A model generated the notes under the pieces. The model saw only the letters and a list, made by a program, of their open reading frames with translations, was not told the DNA's origin and made no database searches. A program made the translations under genes and the position numbers. Shown here piece by piece: positions 1-9,000 of a stretch of 64,000 bases of DNA (its first letter is position 1; each line of letters starts with the position of its first letter). The stretch comes from Pseudomonas lurida (lineage in GTDB: Bacteria; Pseudomonadota; Gammaproteobacteria; Pseudomonadales; Pseudomonadaceae): positions 4,447,501 through 4,511,500 of the forward strand of contig NZ_PDJB01000001.1 of NCBI RefSeq assembly GCF_002563895.1. The letters run 5' to 3'.

Positions 1-307
1 CGAGCTCGACGCCGATCGAGCGACTGTTAAGGTTACCGCGCCCCGCCCAATGGCTCCCCCCGGCATGCCAGGCGCGCTTGTCCTCCTCCACCAATCGAAA
101 GACCCGCAACTCTTCATAGCCGGCAGCGCTGTAGCTGGGGTCGTCGGGGTCGGGCAGCAGATAGTGCGCACTGACCCCATCCTGCGTCAGGGTGCGCAGG
201 GAGGAGCCGAACGGTGCCGCCGTGTAATGCAGGATCACCTGCCGCACCGGCTCGCCGTCACGTTCATTGAAGCCTTGGGCAGGAAAACTGGTATCGATGA
301 CCAACAT
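1..307 (-). CDS. N-acetylmuramoyl-L-alanine amidase, AmpDh3/AmiD-like (3' end outside window)
   Basis: Reads leftward from an ATG at 307 and stays open to the window edge, so about 102 N-terminal residues are visible. The Amidase_2 signature is clear: VILHYTA near residue 25 carries the first zinc-ligand His, followed by SAHYLL and, near the edge, NLNSRSIGVEL. The start is supported by an AAGGA ribosome site about 7 bases upstream. No signal peptide precedes the domain, as in the AmpDh3 type of Pseudomonas, which cleaves the bond between MurNAc and the stem peptide in murein recycling. The family is secure; the AmpDh2/AmpDh3/AmiD subtype is inferred from the N-terminus only. Confidence 0.85.
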   Translation of the reverse strand, partial: MLVIDTSFPAQGFNERDGEPVRQVILHYTAAPFGSSLRTLTQDGVSAHYLLPDPDDPSYSAAGYEELRVFRLVEEDKRAWHAGGSHWAGRGNLNSRSIGVEL

Positions 308-357
308 AAGAACCGTCCTTTTCAATACAGGCCGAGTCGTTCAGCCCGTTCAAGCGC

Positions 358-405
358 AAAAAAATTACCGCCATCCTGAAGCCTTGAACTTCAGGAGGGC
401 GGTAA
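358..405 (-). terminator. Rho-independent terminator for dsbRS
   Basis: Long stem: TTACCGCC (365-372) pairs with GGCGGTAA (398-405) and TCCTGAAG (374-381) with CTTCAGGA (389-396), around a 7-base loop. On the minus strand the hairpin is followed by a run of seven T (358-364), so it terminates transcripts leaving the sensor kinase gene at 432. The strong stem may also insulate in the other direction. Confidence 0.85.
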
Positions 406-431
406 CTATTTGGCACTTGAAAGGAAAGTAA

Positions 432-1754
432 TCAGCGCCGCAGCGGCATACCCAGGTCCACGCGCAGGCCATCTGGCTGGCTGTCGAACTTCAACGAGCA
501 GGAACAGCGCTGCACAATCGCTTGCACGATTGCCAGGCCGAGGCCGCAGCCTTCGCTGTTGCCGTTGCGCCAGAAGCGCTGGGTCAGGTACTGCAGGTCC
601 TCGGCGCTGATCTGCTTGCCGTGGTCACGCACGCGGAACACCACGTTATCGGCGGCAGTGAATACACTGAGTTCCACCCGGGTATCGGCCGGTGTATGGC
701 GCAAGGCGTTGTCCAGCAGGTTGCGCAACGCTGCGACCGCCAGGCCCACTGGCATTTCCACCGGAGTGGCCAAGAGGTTGTCCGGCAGGATCAGGTCGAT
801 ACGCGAGTTGTCACCGGCATTGGCATCCTGGATCGCCAGCCGTGCCACATCCTCGGCACTGGAGTGCATGCCATCGTCGAACGACAGGTTACCCTCCACC
901 CGCGCCAGCAGTAGCAATTGCTCCAGGGTGCGGTGCAGGCGGTCGGCGCCCTCCTCGGCGTGGGCCAGGGACTGGTCGCGGGCCGCGCCTTCGGTCATGC
1001 GCGCCACTTGCAGATGGGTCTTGATCGCCGTCAGAGGGCTGCGCAGTTCGTGGGCAGCATCACCCGTAAGGCGGCGTTCGCGCTCGATGGTCTTGGCAAT
1101 GCGTTGCAAGAGTTGGTTCTGGGTGTCGAGCAGGGGCTTGAGTTCGCTGGGCAACGGGTGGATCTGCAGCGGTTCGAGGGAGTCAGCACTGCGGCGCATC
1201 AAGGCGTCACGCATGCGATTGAGCGGCAGCAGGCTCTGGCCAATCCCCAGCCACAACAGGCACAGGCAGCCAAGCATCGCCACGCCCACCGGCACCGACG
1301 CCGCCAGCAAGATCGACAGGTTCAGGGCCTCGCGCTCTACTTGGCGGTCGGCGGTGGTGATTAAAAGATCGCCGCGGGACAGGGTGAAACTGCGCCAGCC
1401 CACGCCATCGATGACCTGGTCACGAAACCCGCTCTTGCGCGATTCCAGCCCTTCGTCCGGCGTGGTGTGGCTGCGCGCCAGGACTTCCCCGCGCAGGGAA
1501 CTGACCTGACAGGCCATGCCACCGGGCACATGCAATTGTTCGGCACTGAAGTGCGCACCGCCGCTCACACTGGCCAGGCCGGGCATCTGCTCGGTCAACC
1601 CCGCCACCATGCGGGCCGAGGCCACCAGGCGCTGATCGAGGGAGAACATCATCTGGTTGCGCAGATCGTTGAGCATCCAGGCAGCCGCCAAGACCCAGAT
1701 CAGCACGAAAGCGGCGCCCAGCTTGAACGTCAGGCGCAGGCGCAGGCTTTTCAC
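432..1754 (-). CDS. dsbS: Sensor histidine kinase, DsbS-like (copper-responsive dsb regulation)
   Basis: 440 aa inner-membrane kinase. TM1 is at about residues 10-30, a short periplasmic domain at about 31-145, TM2 at about 150-172, a HAMP-like linker, then HisKA with H-box AAHELRSPLTAI and a HATPase with N-box NLLDNALRH and G-box GCGLGLAIV. The periplasmic part has a single cysteine at residue 82 (GMACQV). From memory, P. aeruginosa DsbS (PA2480) senses copper through Cys82, which matches. It overlaps dsbR by 4 bases (ATGA), so the two are co-translated, and the pair is divergent from the dsbD-dsbG genes as at PA2476-PA2480. The copper-sensing role is inferred from synteny and this cysteine. 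Confidence 0.8.
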   Translation of the reverse strand: MKSLRLRLTFKLGAAFVLIWVLAAAWMLNDLRNQMMFSLDQRLVASARMVAGLTEQMPGLASVSGGAHFSAEQLHVPGGMACQVSSLRGEVLARSHTTPDEGLESRKSGFRDQVIDGVGWRSFTLSRGDLLITTADRQVEREALNLSILLAASVPVGVAMLGCLCLLWLGIGQSLLPLNRMRDALMRRSADSLEPLQIHPLPSELKPLLDTQNQLLQRIAKTIERERRLTGDAAHELRSPLTAIKTHLQVARMTEGAARDQSLAHAEEGADRLHRTLEQLLLLARVEGNLSFDDGMHSSAEDVARLAIQDANAGDNSRIDLILPDNLLATPVEMPVGLAVAALRNLLDNALRHTPADTRVELSVFTAADNVVFRVRDHGKQISAEDLQYLTQRFWRNGNSEGCGLGLAIVQAIVQRCSCSLKFDSQPDGLRVDLGMPLRR

Positions 1755-2431
1755 GAGGCGTCCTCGCCCCCGTCAGCCGGGCCGAGGCGGTACCCAAGGC
1801 CGCGCACGGTCTCGACAATGCCATTGCCCAATTTGCGCCGCAGGTGGTGGATATGCACGTTGAGGGCATTGCTTTCCAACTCATCGTTGAAACCGTAGAC
1901 GCTGTCCTTGAGCTGCTCGCTGGACAGCACACGCCCCTTGTTATGCAGCAGCGCTTGCAACAGCGCCTGTTCGCGGCGCGACAAGTCGACGGGTTCGCCG
2001 CCCAGGAACGTCTCGCGGCTGCTTGGATCATAGGCCAGGCGACCATGCTCGATCAGGTTGACGCTGCGCCCTGCCACCCGGCGCAACAGGGTTTGCAGGC
2101 GCGCGGCGAGTTCGCGCAGGTCGAAGGGTTTGAGCAAGTAGTCATCGGCGCCGGCTTGCAGGCCGTCGACGCGGTTGGTCACCGAGTCCCGCGCGGTCAG
2201 GATCAGCACCGGGATTTCGAGGCCCTGGCTGCGCTGTTGCTGCAATAGCTTGAGGCCGTCTTCATCCGGCAGCCCGAGATCGAGCACCATGATGTCGAAC
2301 GTGGCCGCCTTGAGCATCGCGCGTGCGGCCCCCGCCGTGGCCACGCGTTCGACGGTAAAACCTTGGGCGGTAAGGCCGGCCACAATGCCGCTGGCGATCA
2401 GTTCGTCGTCTTCGCAGACCAATACGTGCAT
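1751..2431 (-). CDS. dsbR: OmpR-family response regulator, DsbR-like
   Basis: 226 aa. The receiver domain (about 1-115) has acidic residues EDD at 7-9, phospho-acceptor Asp51 (VLDLGLP) and the KPF lysine. It is followed by an OmpR/PhoB winged-helix domain (about 128-220) with recognition helix ESNALNVHIHHLRRKL and wing GLGYRL. The start follows an AAGGG ribosome site. It is first in the dsbRS operon, with the promoter region shared with divergent dsbD. Tandem CGGTTAATCA repeats next to dsbD are the likely target. By synteny with PA2479 it should activate the dsbD operon, probably in response to copper or periplasmic thiol stress. Confidence 0.85.
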   Translation of the reverse strand: MHVLVCEDDELIASGIVAGLTAQGFTVERVATAGAARAMLKAATFDIMVLDLGLPDEDGLKLLQQQRSQGLEIPVLILTARDSVTNRVDGLQAGADDYLLKPFDLRELAARLQTLLRRVAGRSVNLIEHGRLAYDPSSRETFLGGEPVDLSRREQALLQALLHNKGRVLSSEQLKDSVYGFNDELESNALNVHIHHLRRKLGNGIVETVRGLGYRLGPADGGEDAS

Positions 2432-2457
2432 GCTGAACCCTTCATGAAAGATGGGGG

Positions 2458-2481
2458 TGATTAAAAGTGTCGTGGATTAAG
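2458..2481 (-). promoter_or_regulatory. Possible DsbR half-sites on the dsbR side
   Basis: On the minus strand TTAATCA (from 2458-2464) and TTAATCC (from 2475-2481) repeat the TTAATCA core found in tandem on the dsbD side. They lie 27-50 bp upstream of the dsbR start and could serve autoregulation. Spacing is irregular (17 bp), so this is weaker than the 2530-2550 site. Confidence 0.35.
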
Positions 2482-2529
2482 CGCCGATTATGCCGTGAAA
2501 AGACGCCCACTAAGACTCTAGAATAGCCC

Positions 2530-2550
2530 CGGTTAATCATCGGTTAATCA
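2530..2550 (+). promoter_or_regulatory. Tandem direct repeat, candidate DsbR box upstream of dsbD
   Basis: CGGTTAATCA occurs twice with an 11-bp period (2530-2539 and 2541-2550), placing the half-sites on one face of the helix, as OmpR-family regulators bind. It lies 46-66 bp upstream of the dsbD start and is the most conspicuous repeat in the dsbR-dsbD gap. Confidence 0.6.
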
Positions 2551-2595
2551 ACGCCACACATTGTGTGCCCACTTGCATCGAACTAAGGCTTGACC

Positions 2596-4320
2596 ATGCG
2601 GCATCTGTTTATCTTTCTGCTGGTGTTGTTCGCGGGGTTCGCCCAGGCCGCGCCGGGCAACCCGTTTGAGACCAAACCTGATTTCCTCCCGGTGGGCAAA
2701 GCCTTCACCTTTACCTCCGAACGTCTTGAAAGTGGCGAGACCCAGCTGTACTGGCAGATTGCCGACGGTTATTACCTGTACAAACAGCGCATGAAGTTCG
2801 ATGGGCTGGCTGAAAAGCCGGGGCTGCCGCAAGGCGAAGCCCATAGCGATGAGTACTTCGGCGACCAGGAGGTGTACCGCCAGGGCCTGGAAGTGAAGAT
2901 CCCCGCCGGGGCCACCGGCCAAATCAAGCTGGGCTGGCAAGGCTGTGCCGATGCCGGCCTATGCTATCCGCCGCAATCGATCACAGTGGACCTGGGTGGC
3001 AACCCGGCCGTCGCCGCGACCGCCGAAGCCCAGGACCAGAGCCTGGCCAGCGGTTTGCAGCAACGCAGCCTGGGTTGGAGCCTGCTGCTGTTCTTCGGCC
3101 TGGGCCTGTTGCTGGCGTTTGCCCCCTGTTCGTTGCCGATGCTGCCGATACTCGCCGGCCTGGTGGTGGGCAGTGGCGCCAGCCCGCGTCGCGGCTTTGC
3201 CCTGGCCGGCAGCTACGTGGTGTGCATGGCCCTGGTGTATGCGGCGCTCGGCGTGGTGGCTGCGCTACTGGGCGCAAACCTCGCCGCACTGCTGCAAACC
3301 CCGTGGATCCTGGGCAGCTTCGCCGCGCTGTTCGTGATCCTCGCCCTGCCGATGTTCGGCTTTTTTGAACTGCAACTGCCAGCGTTCCTGCGCGACCGCC
3401 TGGACAACGTCAGCCGCCAGCAACGCGGCGGCAGCTTGGTGGGCGCGGGGATTCTCGGGGCACTGTCCGGCCTGTTGGTGGGCCCGTGCATGACCGCGCC
3501 CCTGGCCGGCGCCCTGCTCTACATCGCCCAGAGCGGCAATGCACTGCACGGTGGCCTGATCCTGTTCGCCATGGGCATCGGCATCGGTATTCCGCTGTTG
3601 CTGCTGGTGACGGTGGGCAACCGCTTCCTGCCAAAACCGGGCACCTGGATGAACGTGCTCAAGGGCATCTTCGGCTTCCTGTTCCTAGGCACCGCCGTGT
3701 TGATGATTCGTCCGGTGGTCGATGAAAGCCTGTGGCTTGGCCTGTGGGGCGCACTCGCGCTGGTGATGGCTTACTGCGGCTGGACGCTGGCCCGCGAATA
3801 CGGCCTGGCCGCCAAGGTCTTTGGCGCCGGTGCCCTGGTATTGGGCCTGTGGGGTGCCGTGCTGGTGGTGGGCGCAGCGGGAGGCAGCGATGACCTGTGG
3901 CAACCGCTCAAGGTCTACAGCGGCTCGCGGGCCGCCGCACCGACGGCCCACGACGCTTTCATGACCCTCAACGACCCAGCGGTACTGCAAAGCCAGCTCG
4001 ACAGCGCCAAGGCCCAGGGCCAATGGGTGCTGGTGGACTATTACGCTGACTGGTGCGTGTCGTGCAAGATCATGGAAAAGCAAGTGTTCGGCAAACCAGA
4101 AGTGCTCGACGCCCTGAAGGACGTACGCCTGCTGCGCCTGGACGTCACCGCCGACAGCGCCGCCAGCCGCGAGCTGCTTGGCCGCTACAAGGTGCCGGGG
4201 CCGCCCAGCTTCGTGTGGATCGGCCCGGACGGTGAAGAACGCCGCGCCCAACGCATCACCGGCGAAGTGGATGCCGCCGCCTTCCTGCAACGCTGGACGC
4301 AAGCCCGGGGCGCCCTCTGA
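2596..4320 (+). CDS. dsbD: Thiol:disulfide interchange protein DsbD
   Basis: 574 aa inner-membrane reductant carrier that moves electrons from cytoplasmic thioredoxin to periplasmic thiol proteins. A signal peptide (1-18, ending AQA) is followed by the periplasmic alpha domain with its cysteine pair near 117 and 123 (GCADAGLCYPP). The eight-helix beta domain has one cysteine in FAPCSLP and one in GPCMTAP, and the C-terminal thioredoxin-like gamma domain carries CVSC (DWCVSCK). An in-frame TTG lies at 2590, but ATG 2596 has an AAGG site 7 bases upstream and was chosen. It is first gene of the dsbD-dsbE-like-dsbG operon; its TGA overlaps the next ATG. Confidence 0.93.
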   Translation: MRHLFIFLLVLFAGFAQAAPGNPFETKPDFLPVGKAFTFTSERLESGETQLYWQIADGYYLYKQRMKFDGLAEKPGLPQGEAHSDEYFGDQEVYRQGLEVKIPAGATGQIKLGWQGCADAGLCYPPQSITVDLGGNPAVAATAEAQDQSLASGLQQRSLGWSLLLFFGLGLLLAFAPCSLPMLPILAGLVVGSGASPRRGFALAGSYVVCMALVYAALGVVAALLGANLAALLQTPWILGSFAALFVILALPMFGFFELQLPAFLRDRLDNVSRQQRGGSLVGAGILGALSGLLVGPCMTAPLAGALLYIAQSGNALHGGLILFAMGIGIGIPLLLLVTVGNRFLPKPGTWMNVLKGIFGFLFLGTAVLMIRPVVDESLWLGLWGALALVMAYCGWTLAREYGLAAKVFGAGALVLGLWGAVLVVGAAGGSDDLWQPLKVYSGSRAAAPTAHDAFMTLNDPAVLQSQLDSAKAQGQWVLVDYYADWCVSCKIMEKQVFGKPEVLDALKDVRLLRLDVTADSAASRELLGRYKVPGPPSFVWIGPDGEERRAQRITGEVDAAAFLQRWTQARGAL

Positions 4321-5165
4321 TGCTGACCCTGACCATTGGCACCTTCGCCATCGCCCTGAATCACATTTTGCTGATCAGCGCGCTGATTCTCGCCACCCTG
4401 GTGGGTTGGCGCGTCGCCAAGCGTGGCGGTGAAAACCCGGAGTCGGTGCTGTTCAGCCTGTTCCTGCTGGGCATGCTGGTAGCCCGTGTCAGTTTTGTGC
4501 TTATGTACTGGAGTGATTACCGCAACGACTGGCTGCAAATGGTCGATCTGCGCGACGGCGGCTTCCTCGCCTGGCCTGGCGTGATCGCACTGGTCCTCGG
4601 CGCATTGGCCTACGGCTGGCGCCGCCCGGCCCTGCGCAAGCCGCTGAGCGCCGGGGTGATCACCGGCCTGGTGTTCTGGGGCATGACCAGCGTCTCCCTG
4701 AGCCTGTATGACAAAGGCTCGCAACTGCCAGAGATTACCCTGCGCAATGCCAATGGCGAAGTGGTGCAACTGGCCGACTACAAGGGCGGCCCGCTGGTGA
4801 TCAACCTGTGGGCCACCTGGTGCCCGCCATGCCGCCGTGAAATGCCGGTGCTGGAACGCGCCCAACATCAACGCCCTGATGTGACGTTCCTGTTCGTCAA
4901 CCAGGCCGAAAGCATGCAAAGTGTCAGCACCTTCCTCGCGACCCAAGGCCTGACCCTCGACAACGTGTTATTTGACGCCAGCGGCCGCCTCGGCCAGGCG
5001 GTAGGCTCGATGGCCCTGCCGACCACCTTGTTCTACCGCGCCGACGGACGCCTGATCAACAGCCACCTGGGCGAGTTGTCCCAGGCCAGCCTGGCCCGTG
5101 CCATGGAACCCTTCGATACCGCTCCTGAAAGGAAACCGACATGCCCCGCCTCCGCCACCTGCTGA
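4320..5165 (+). CDS. Membrane-anchored TlpA/DsbE-like thioredoxin (PA2477-like)
   Basis: 281 aa. About 120 residues with three or four hydrophobic segments (about 5-30, 42-63, 84-100, 112-130) precede a periplasmic thioredoxin domain with active site WCPPC (Cys168, Cys171) and the cis-Pro loop MALPTT. Start ATG overlaps the dsbD stop (TGATG) and the 3' end overlaps dsbG by 25 bases, so the three are translationally coupled. The domain resembles TlpA/DsbE reductants, but ccm genes are absent; here it probably relays electrons between DsbD and DsbG or reduces oxidised periplasmic cysteines. The polytopic N-terminus is unlike single-pass DsbE. The exact partner is unknown. Confidence 0.85.
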   Translation: MLTLTIGTFAIALNHILLISALILATLVGWRVAKRGGENPESVLFSLFLLGMLVARVSFVLMYWSDYRNDWLQMVDLRDGGFLAWPGVIALVLGALAYGWRRPALRKPLSAGVITGLVFWGMTSVSLSLYDKGSQLPEITLRNANGEVVQLADYKGGPLVINLWATWCPPCRREMPVLERAQHQRPDVTFLFVNQAESMQSVSTFLATQGLTLDNVLFDASGRLGQAVGSMALPTTLFYRADGRLINSHLGELSQASLARAMEPFDTAPERKPTCPASATC

Positions 5166-5902
5166 CCCTGCTGCCGCTGACGCTTGCCGCCACCCTGGCC
5201 CAGGCCGAGGACTGGCCGGCACCGATCAAACAGATCGAAGCCAAGGGTGCCAAGATCCTCGGCAAATTCGATGCCCCCAGCGGCCTTACCGGCTACGCCG
5301 CCCAGTACCAGAACCGGGGCATGGCCCTGTACCTGACCGCCGACGGCAAAAGCGTGATCGCCGGCAACCTGTACGACGCCCAGGGCAATGACCTGAGCAG
5401 CGCGCCCCTGGAAAAACTGGTGTACGCCCCCATGGCCAAGGAAGTCTGGGCCAAGATGGAAAAAAGCAGCTGGATCCAGGACGGCGACAAAAACGCACCG
5501 CGCATCGTCTACCTGTTCAGCGATCCCAACTGCCCTTACTGCAACATGTTCTGGGAACAGGCCCGCCCATGGGTGAAGGCCGGCAAGGTGCAATTGCGCC
5601 ACATCATGGTCGGCATCATCCGCGAAGACAGCCCAGGCAAATCCGCCGCGCTGTTCGCTGCCAAGGATCCGCAAAAGGCCCTGGAAGAACACGAGGCCGC
5701 CGGTAAAGGCAGCAAGTTGCAGGCACTGGACAAGATCCCGGCCGATATCGAGGCCAAGCTTGATAGCAACATGAAGTTGATGGATGAACTGGAATTGTCG
5801 GCGACGCCGGCGATTTTCTATCTGGATGACAAGGGTGGCTTGCAGCAACAGCAAGGGGCGCCGTCGCCGGATAAGTTGGTGAAGATTCTTGGGCCGAAGT
5901 AA
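5141..5902 (+). CDS. dsbG: Periplasmic disulfide isomerase/reductase DsbG
   Basis: 253 aa with a Sec signal peptide (cleavage after AQA, residue 22), an N-terminal DsbC/DsbG dimerisation domain (about 25-100) and a thioredoxin fold with CPYC at 131-134 (SDPNCPYCNMF). The cis-Pro loop is near SATPAIF. CPYC is the DsbG-type active site, used to protect sulfenylated cysteines or rearrange disulfides; it is kept reduced by DsbD, whose gene is two positions upstream. An AAGGAAA ribosome site precedes the ATG within the preceding gene. It ends at a REP pair that separates it from the convergent pvdL. Confidence 0.92.
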   Translation: MPRLRHLLTLLPLTLAATLAQAEDWPAPIKQIEAKGAKILGKFDAPSGLTGYAAQYQNRGMALYLTADGKSVIAGNLYDAQGNDLSSAPLEKLVYAPMAKEVWAKMEKSSWIQDGDKNAPRIVYLFSDPNCPYCNMFWEQARPWVKAGKVQLRHIMVGIIREDSPGKSAALFAAKDPQKALEEHEAAGKGSKLQALDKIPADIEAKLDSNMKLMDELELSATPAIFYLDDKGGLQQQQGAPSPDKLVKILGPK

Positions 5903-5922
5903 GCGTCGACTGGACTGACGCC

Positions 5923-6006
5923 TTCGCGAGCAAGCCCACGCCCATACTCGATCACCTTCCTTCAGGATGAACGTGGTCGAGTGTGGGAGCGGGCTCGCTC
6001 GCGAAT
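5923..6006. repeat. REP inverted pair between dsbG and pvdL
   Basis: TTCGCGAGCAAGCCCACG (5924-5941) and its near inverse GTGGGAGCGGGCTCGCTCGCGAA (about 5983-6005) flank about 40 bp. This is the typical Pseudomonas REP doublet sited between convergent genes, and it probably also acts as the shared transcription end for dsbG and pvdL. Confidence 0.85.
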
Positions 6007-6037
6007 CGGCGCTGACAGCCGGCAAACATGTCGAGTC

Positions 6038-9000
6038 CTACAGCCCCTCCAGCTCTGCCATCAAATCACTCAAGCGATCCACCTTCTCGGCACTGATCTC
6101 ATTCGCCGCCAGCCCCTCGATATACTCAGCCAACTCCGCGACCGTACTGCACTCGAACATCGCTCGCAGCGGCACGTCACGTTGCAGGGTTTTCTGCACC
6201 CGCGAGGCAATCTGCGTGGCCAGCAACGAGTGCCCACCCAGTTCGAAGAAGTTGTCCTGCACTCCCACCCTGTCGACTTTCAGCACCTCGGCCCAGATGA
6301 CGGCCAGGGTGGTTTCCAGCTCGTTGCGCGGCGCCAGGTAATCCTGGCTGTGCAACTGGCCGATCTCCAGGGCCGGCAAGGCCTTGCGGTCGAGTTTGCC
6401 GTTGGCGTTGAGCGGCAGCCGGTCGAGCCATAGCCAGTGCAACGGCACCATGTATTCCGGCAACTCAGCGCGCAGGCGTTGCTTGATGCGGTCCAGGCGC
6501 TCGCCTGGGTTGAGCGTTCCATCAGCTGCCACCAGATAGCCGACCAGATGCTTGCCGTTGACGCCCTCCTGCACGCCCACCGCGGCATCGCGTACTTCCG
6601 GTTGTTCGTGCAGGCGCGCTTCGATTTCACCCAGCTCGATCCGGTAGCCACGAATCTTCACCTGGTGGTCAATGCGACCGACGTACTCCAGCACGCCGTC
6701 GCTGCGGCGGCGCGCGAGGTCACCGGTGCGGTAGAGACGCTCGCCCGGTGCGCCGAACGGATTCGGCACAAACACCGGCGCAGTGCGCAATGGGTCGCTG
6801 ACGTAACCGCGACCGACGCCCGTACCAGCGACACACAGCTCGCCAACGGCGCCTTGCGGCACCAGCTCCAGCGCACCATCGAGCAGGTACAAGCGGTTAT
6901 TGTCGGTCGGTGTGCCAATCGGCAAGTACGTACCACGGGTCGACGCCAGGTCGACGCGGTAGAACGCCACATCGTCCGAGCATTCCGCAGGACCGTACGC
7001 GTTCACCAGACCAATCTGCGGGTAGCGCAGCAGCCATTGGTGCGCCAACTCCGGCGGCATCGCCTCACCGGTCGGCAGCATCCAGCGCAGGCCGTCCAGG
7101 CCAATACGGTCCTGGGCCAACATGCCCTGGATCAGCGATGGCACGCTTTCCAGCACGGTAATGCCCTGGGCCTGTACATGCTCCAACAGGCCTTGAGGAT
7201 CATGCGCGAGGGTGTTCGGTACGATGTCCACCCGCGCGCCGAACAGCGGCGCGGCGAGGAATTGCCACACGGAAATATCGAAGCTCTGCGAAGCGGTTTG
7301 CGCAATCACATCCGCTTCGTCCAAGGCCAGGTACGGCACCTTGCTCAACTGGTTATTGAGCATGCCGCGCTGTTCCACCATTACACCCTTGGGCAGGCCG
7401 GTGGAGCCCGAGGTATAGATCACGTAGGCGAGGTTGTCCGGGCCACTGTAGATGCCGGGGTTCTCCCCGCGAGCAGGCACTTCCTCCCACACCAGCAACT
7501 GGCAGTCGAAGCCTTCCAGCAGCTCGATAGCCTGCTCGCGGCAAGCTTCGGTGCACACCAGCAACGGTGTGCGGCTCAAGTCGATGATGCTGCGCAAACG
7601 CTGGCTCGGCAGGCCCGGATCGAGCGGCAGGTAGCCGGCACCGGCCTTGAAGCTGCCGATGATCATGCCCAACAGGTCAAGGCCACGTTCAGCCAGCAAT
7701 GCCACCGGTTGGTCCAGGCCGACGCCTGCGGCAATCAGGGCGTGGCCCAGGCCGTTACTGCGGCGGTTCAGTTCGTCATAGGTCCATTGCTGATCGAGAC
7801 AGCTGGCGGCGATGCGTTGCGGATGCGCGGCCACCTGGGCTTCGAACAGTTCGACATAGCTGCGCTCCAGCGGGTAGTCATGCTCGCTCTGGTTACATCC
7901 CTGTACCAGGAACTCGCGCTCCTGCTCGCCAATCAGCGGCAGGTCGGCCATGTCGCCGTGGAAGCCCTGCACCAGCGCCAGCAGCAGGCGCTTGAACTCG
8001 CCGAGCATGCCTTGCACGGTGGTCTCGTCGAAGTAGCGCTGGTCGTATGACAGGTGCAAACCGAGGTCATCGCCCGGGTAGCACACGGCAGTCAGCGGGA
8101 AGTTGGTGTGGGTGCGGCCGGAGTCCGAAGTGGCATTCAGGCTGTGTGCGCGGTCCAGCACCGAGACCTCCACCGGGGCGTTTTCGAACACAAAAAGGCT
8201 GTCGAACAGCGGCTGGCCCTTGGGCAGTTCGCTGTGTTCCTGAAGGGTCACCAGCGGCAGGTATTCGTACTCGCGCAGTTGCATGTTGCTGTCGAGCAGG
8301 CCGCTCAACCACTGGCGCACGCTGCAACGCTGGTCGTCCTCGGGCAATTTCACCCGCAGCGCAATGCTGTTGATGAACAGGCCCACCGTACGTTGCATCT
8401 CCGGCATTTCCACCGGGCGCCCGGCCACGGTGACGCCGAACAACACGTCACGGTCGCCGCTCAAGCGTCGCAGCACCAAGGCCCATGCCGCCTGGGCGAA
8501 AGTGTTGACGGTCAGTTGATGGGCCTGGGCCAACTCGCGCAGTTGTGCACCGTCACGGGCGTCGAGGCGGGTATAGCAATCGCCCACCACCATGCCGCCG
8601 CTGTGGCCCGCGTGTTCACGCAGGAACGGCCGGTCGCTCGGGATCGGCGTGGTGCGCTCGAACCCTTGCAGGTTGTGTTGCCACCACTGGCGTGCCTCGT
8701 TGAGGTTCTGGCGTTGCAGCCAGGCAATGTAGTCGCGATAACGCGGCGGCATGGCCAATTGCGCCTCGCGGCCTTCGCCCAGGGCCATGTAGATCTCGAA
8801 GAAGTCATTCATCAGCAACGAACGGCACCAGGCATCGATGAGGATGTGGTGGTTGCTCATCATGAACCAGTAGCGCTCCGCGCCGACGCGGATCAGGCGC
8901 AGGTGGAACGGTGCCTGGTTGAGCAGATCGAAACCGGCTTCACGCTCTTGCTTGAGCAGCGCTTGCAGACGCGGTTCGTGTTCGCCTTCCGGTTCCTGGC

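Noticed and set aside
50..379. Plus-strand frame at the left edge
   Set aside because: It is antisense to the clear amidase gene reading leftward from 307 and runs into the terminator hairpin.
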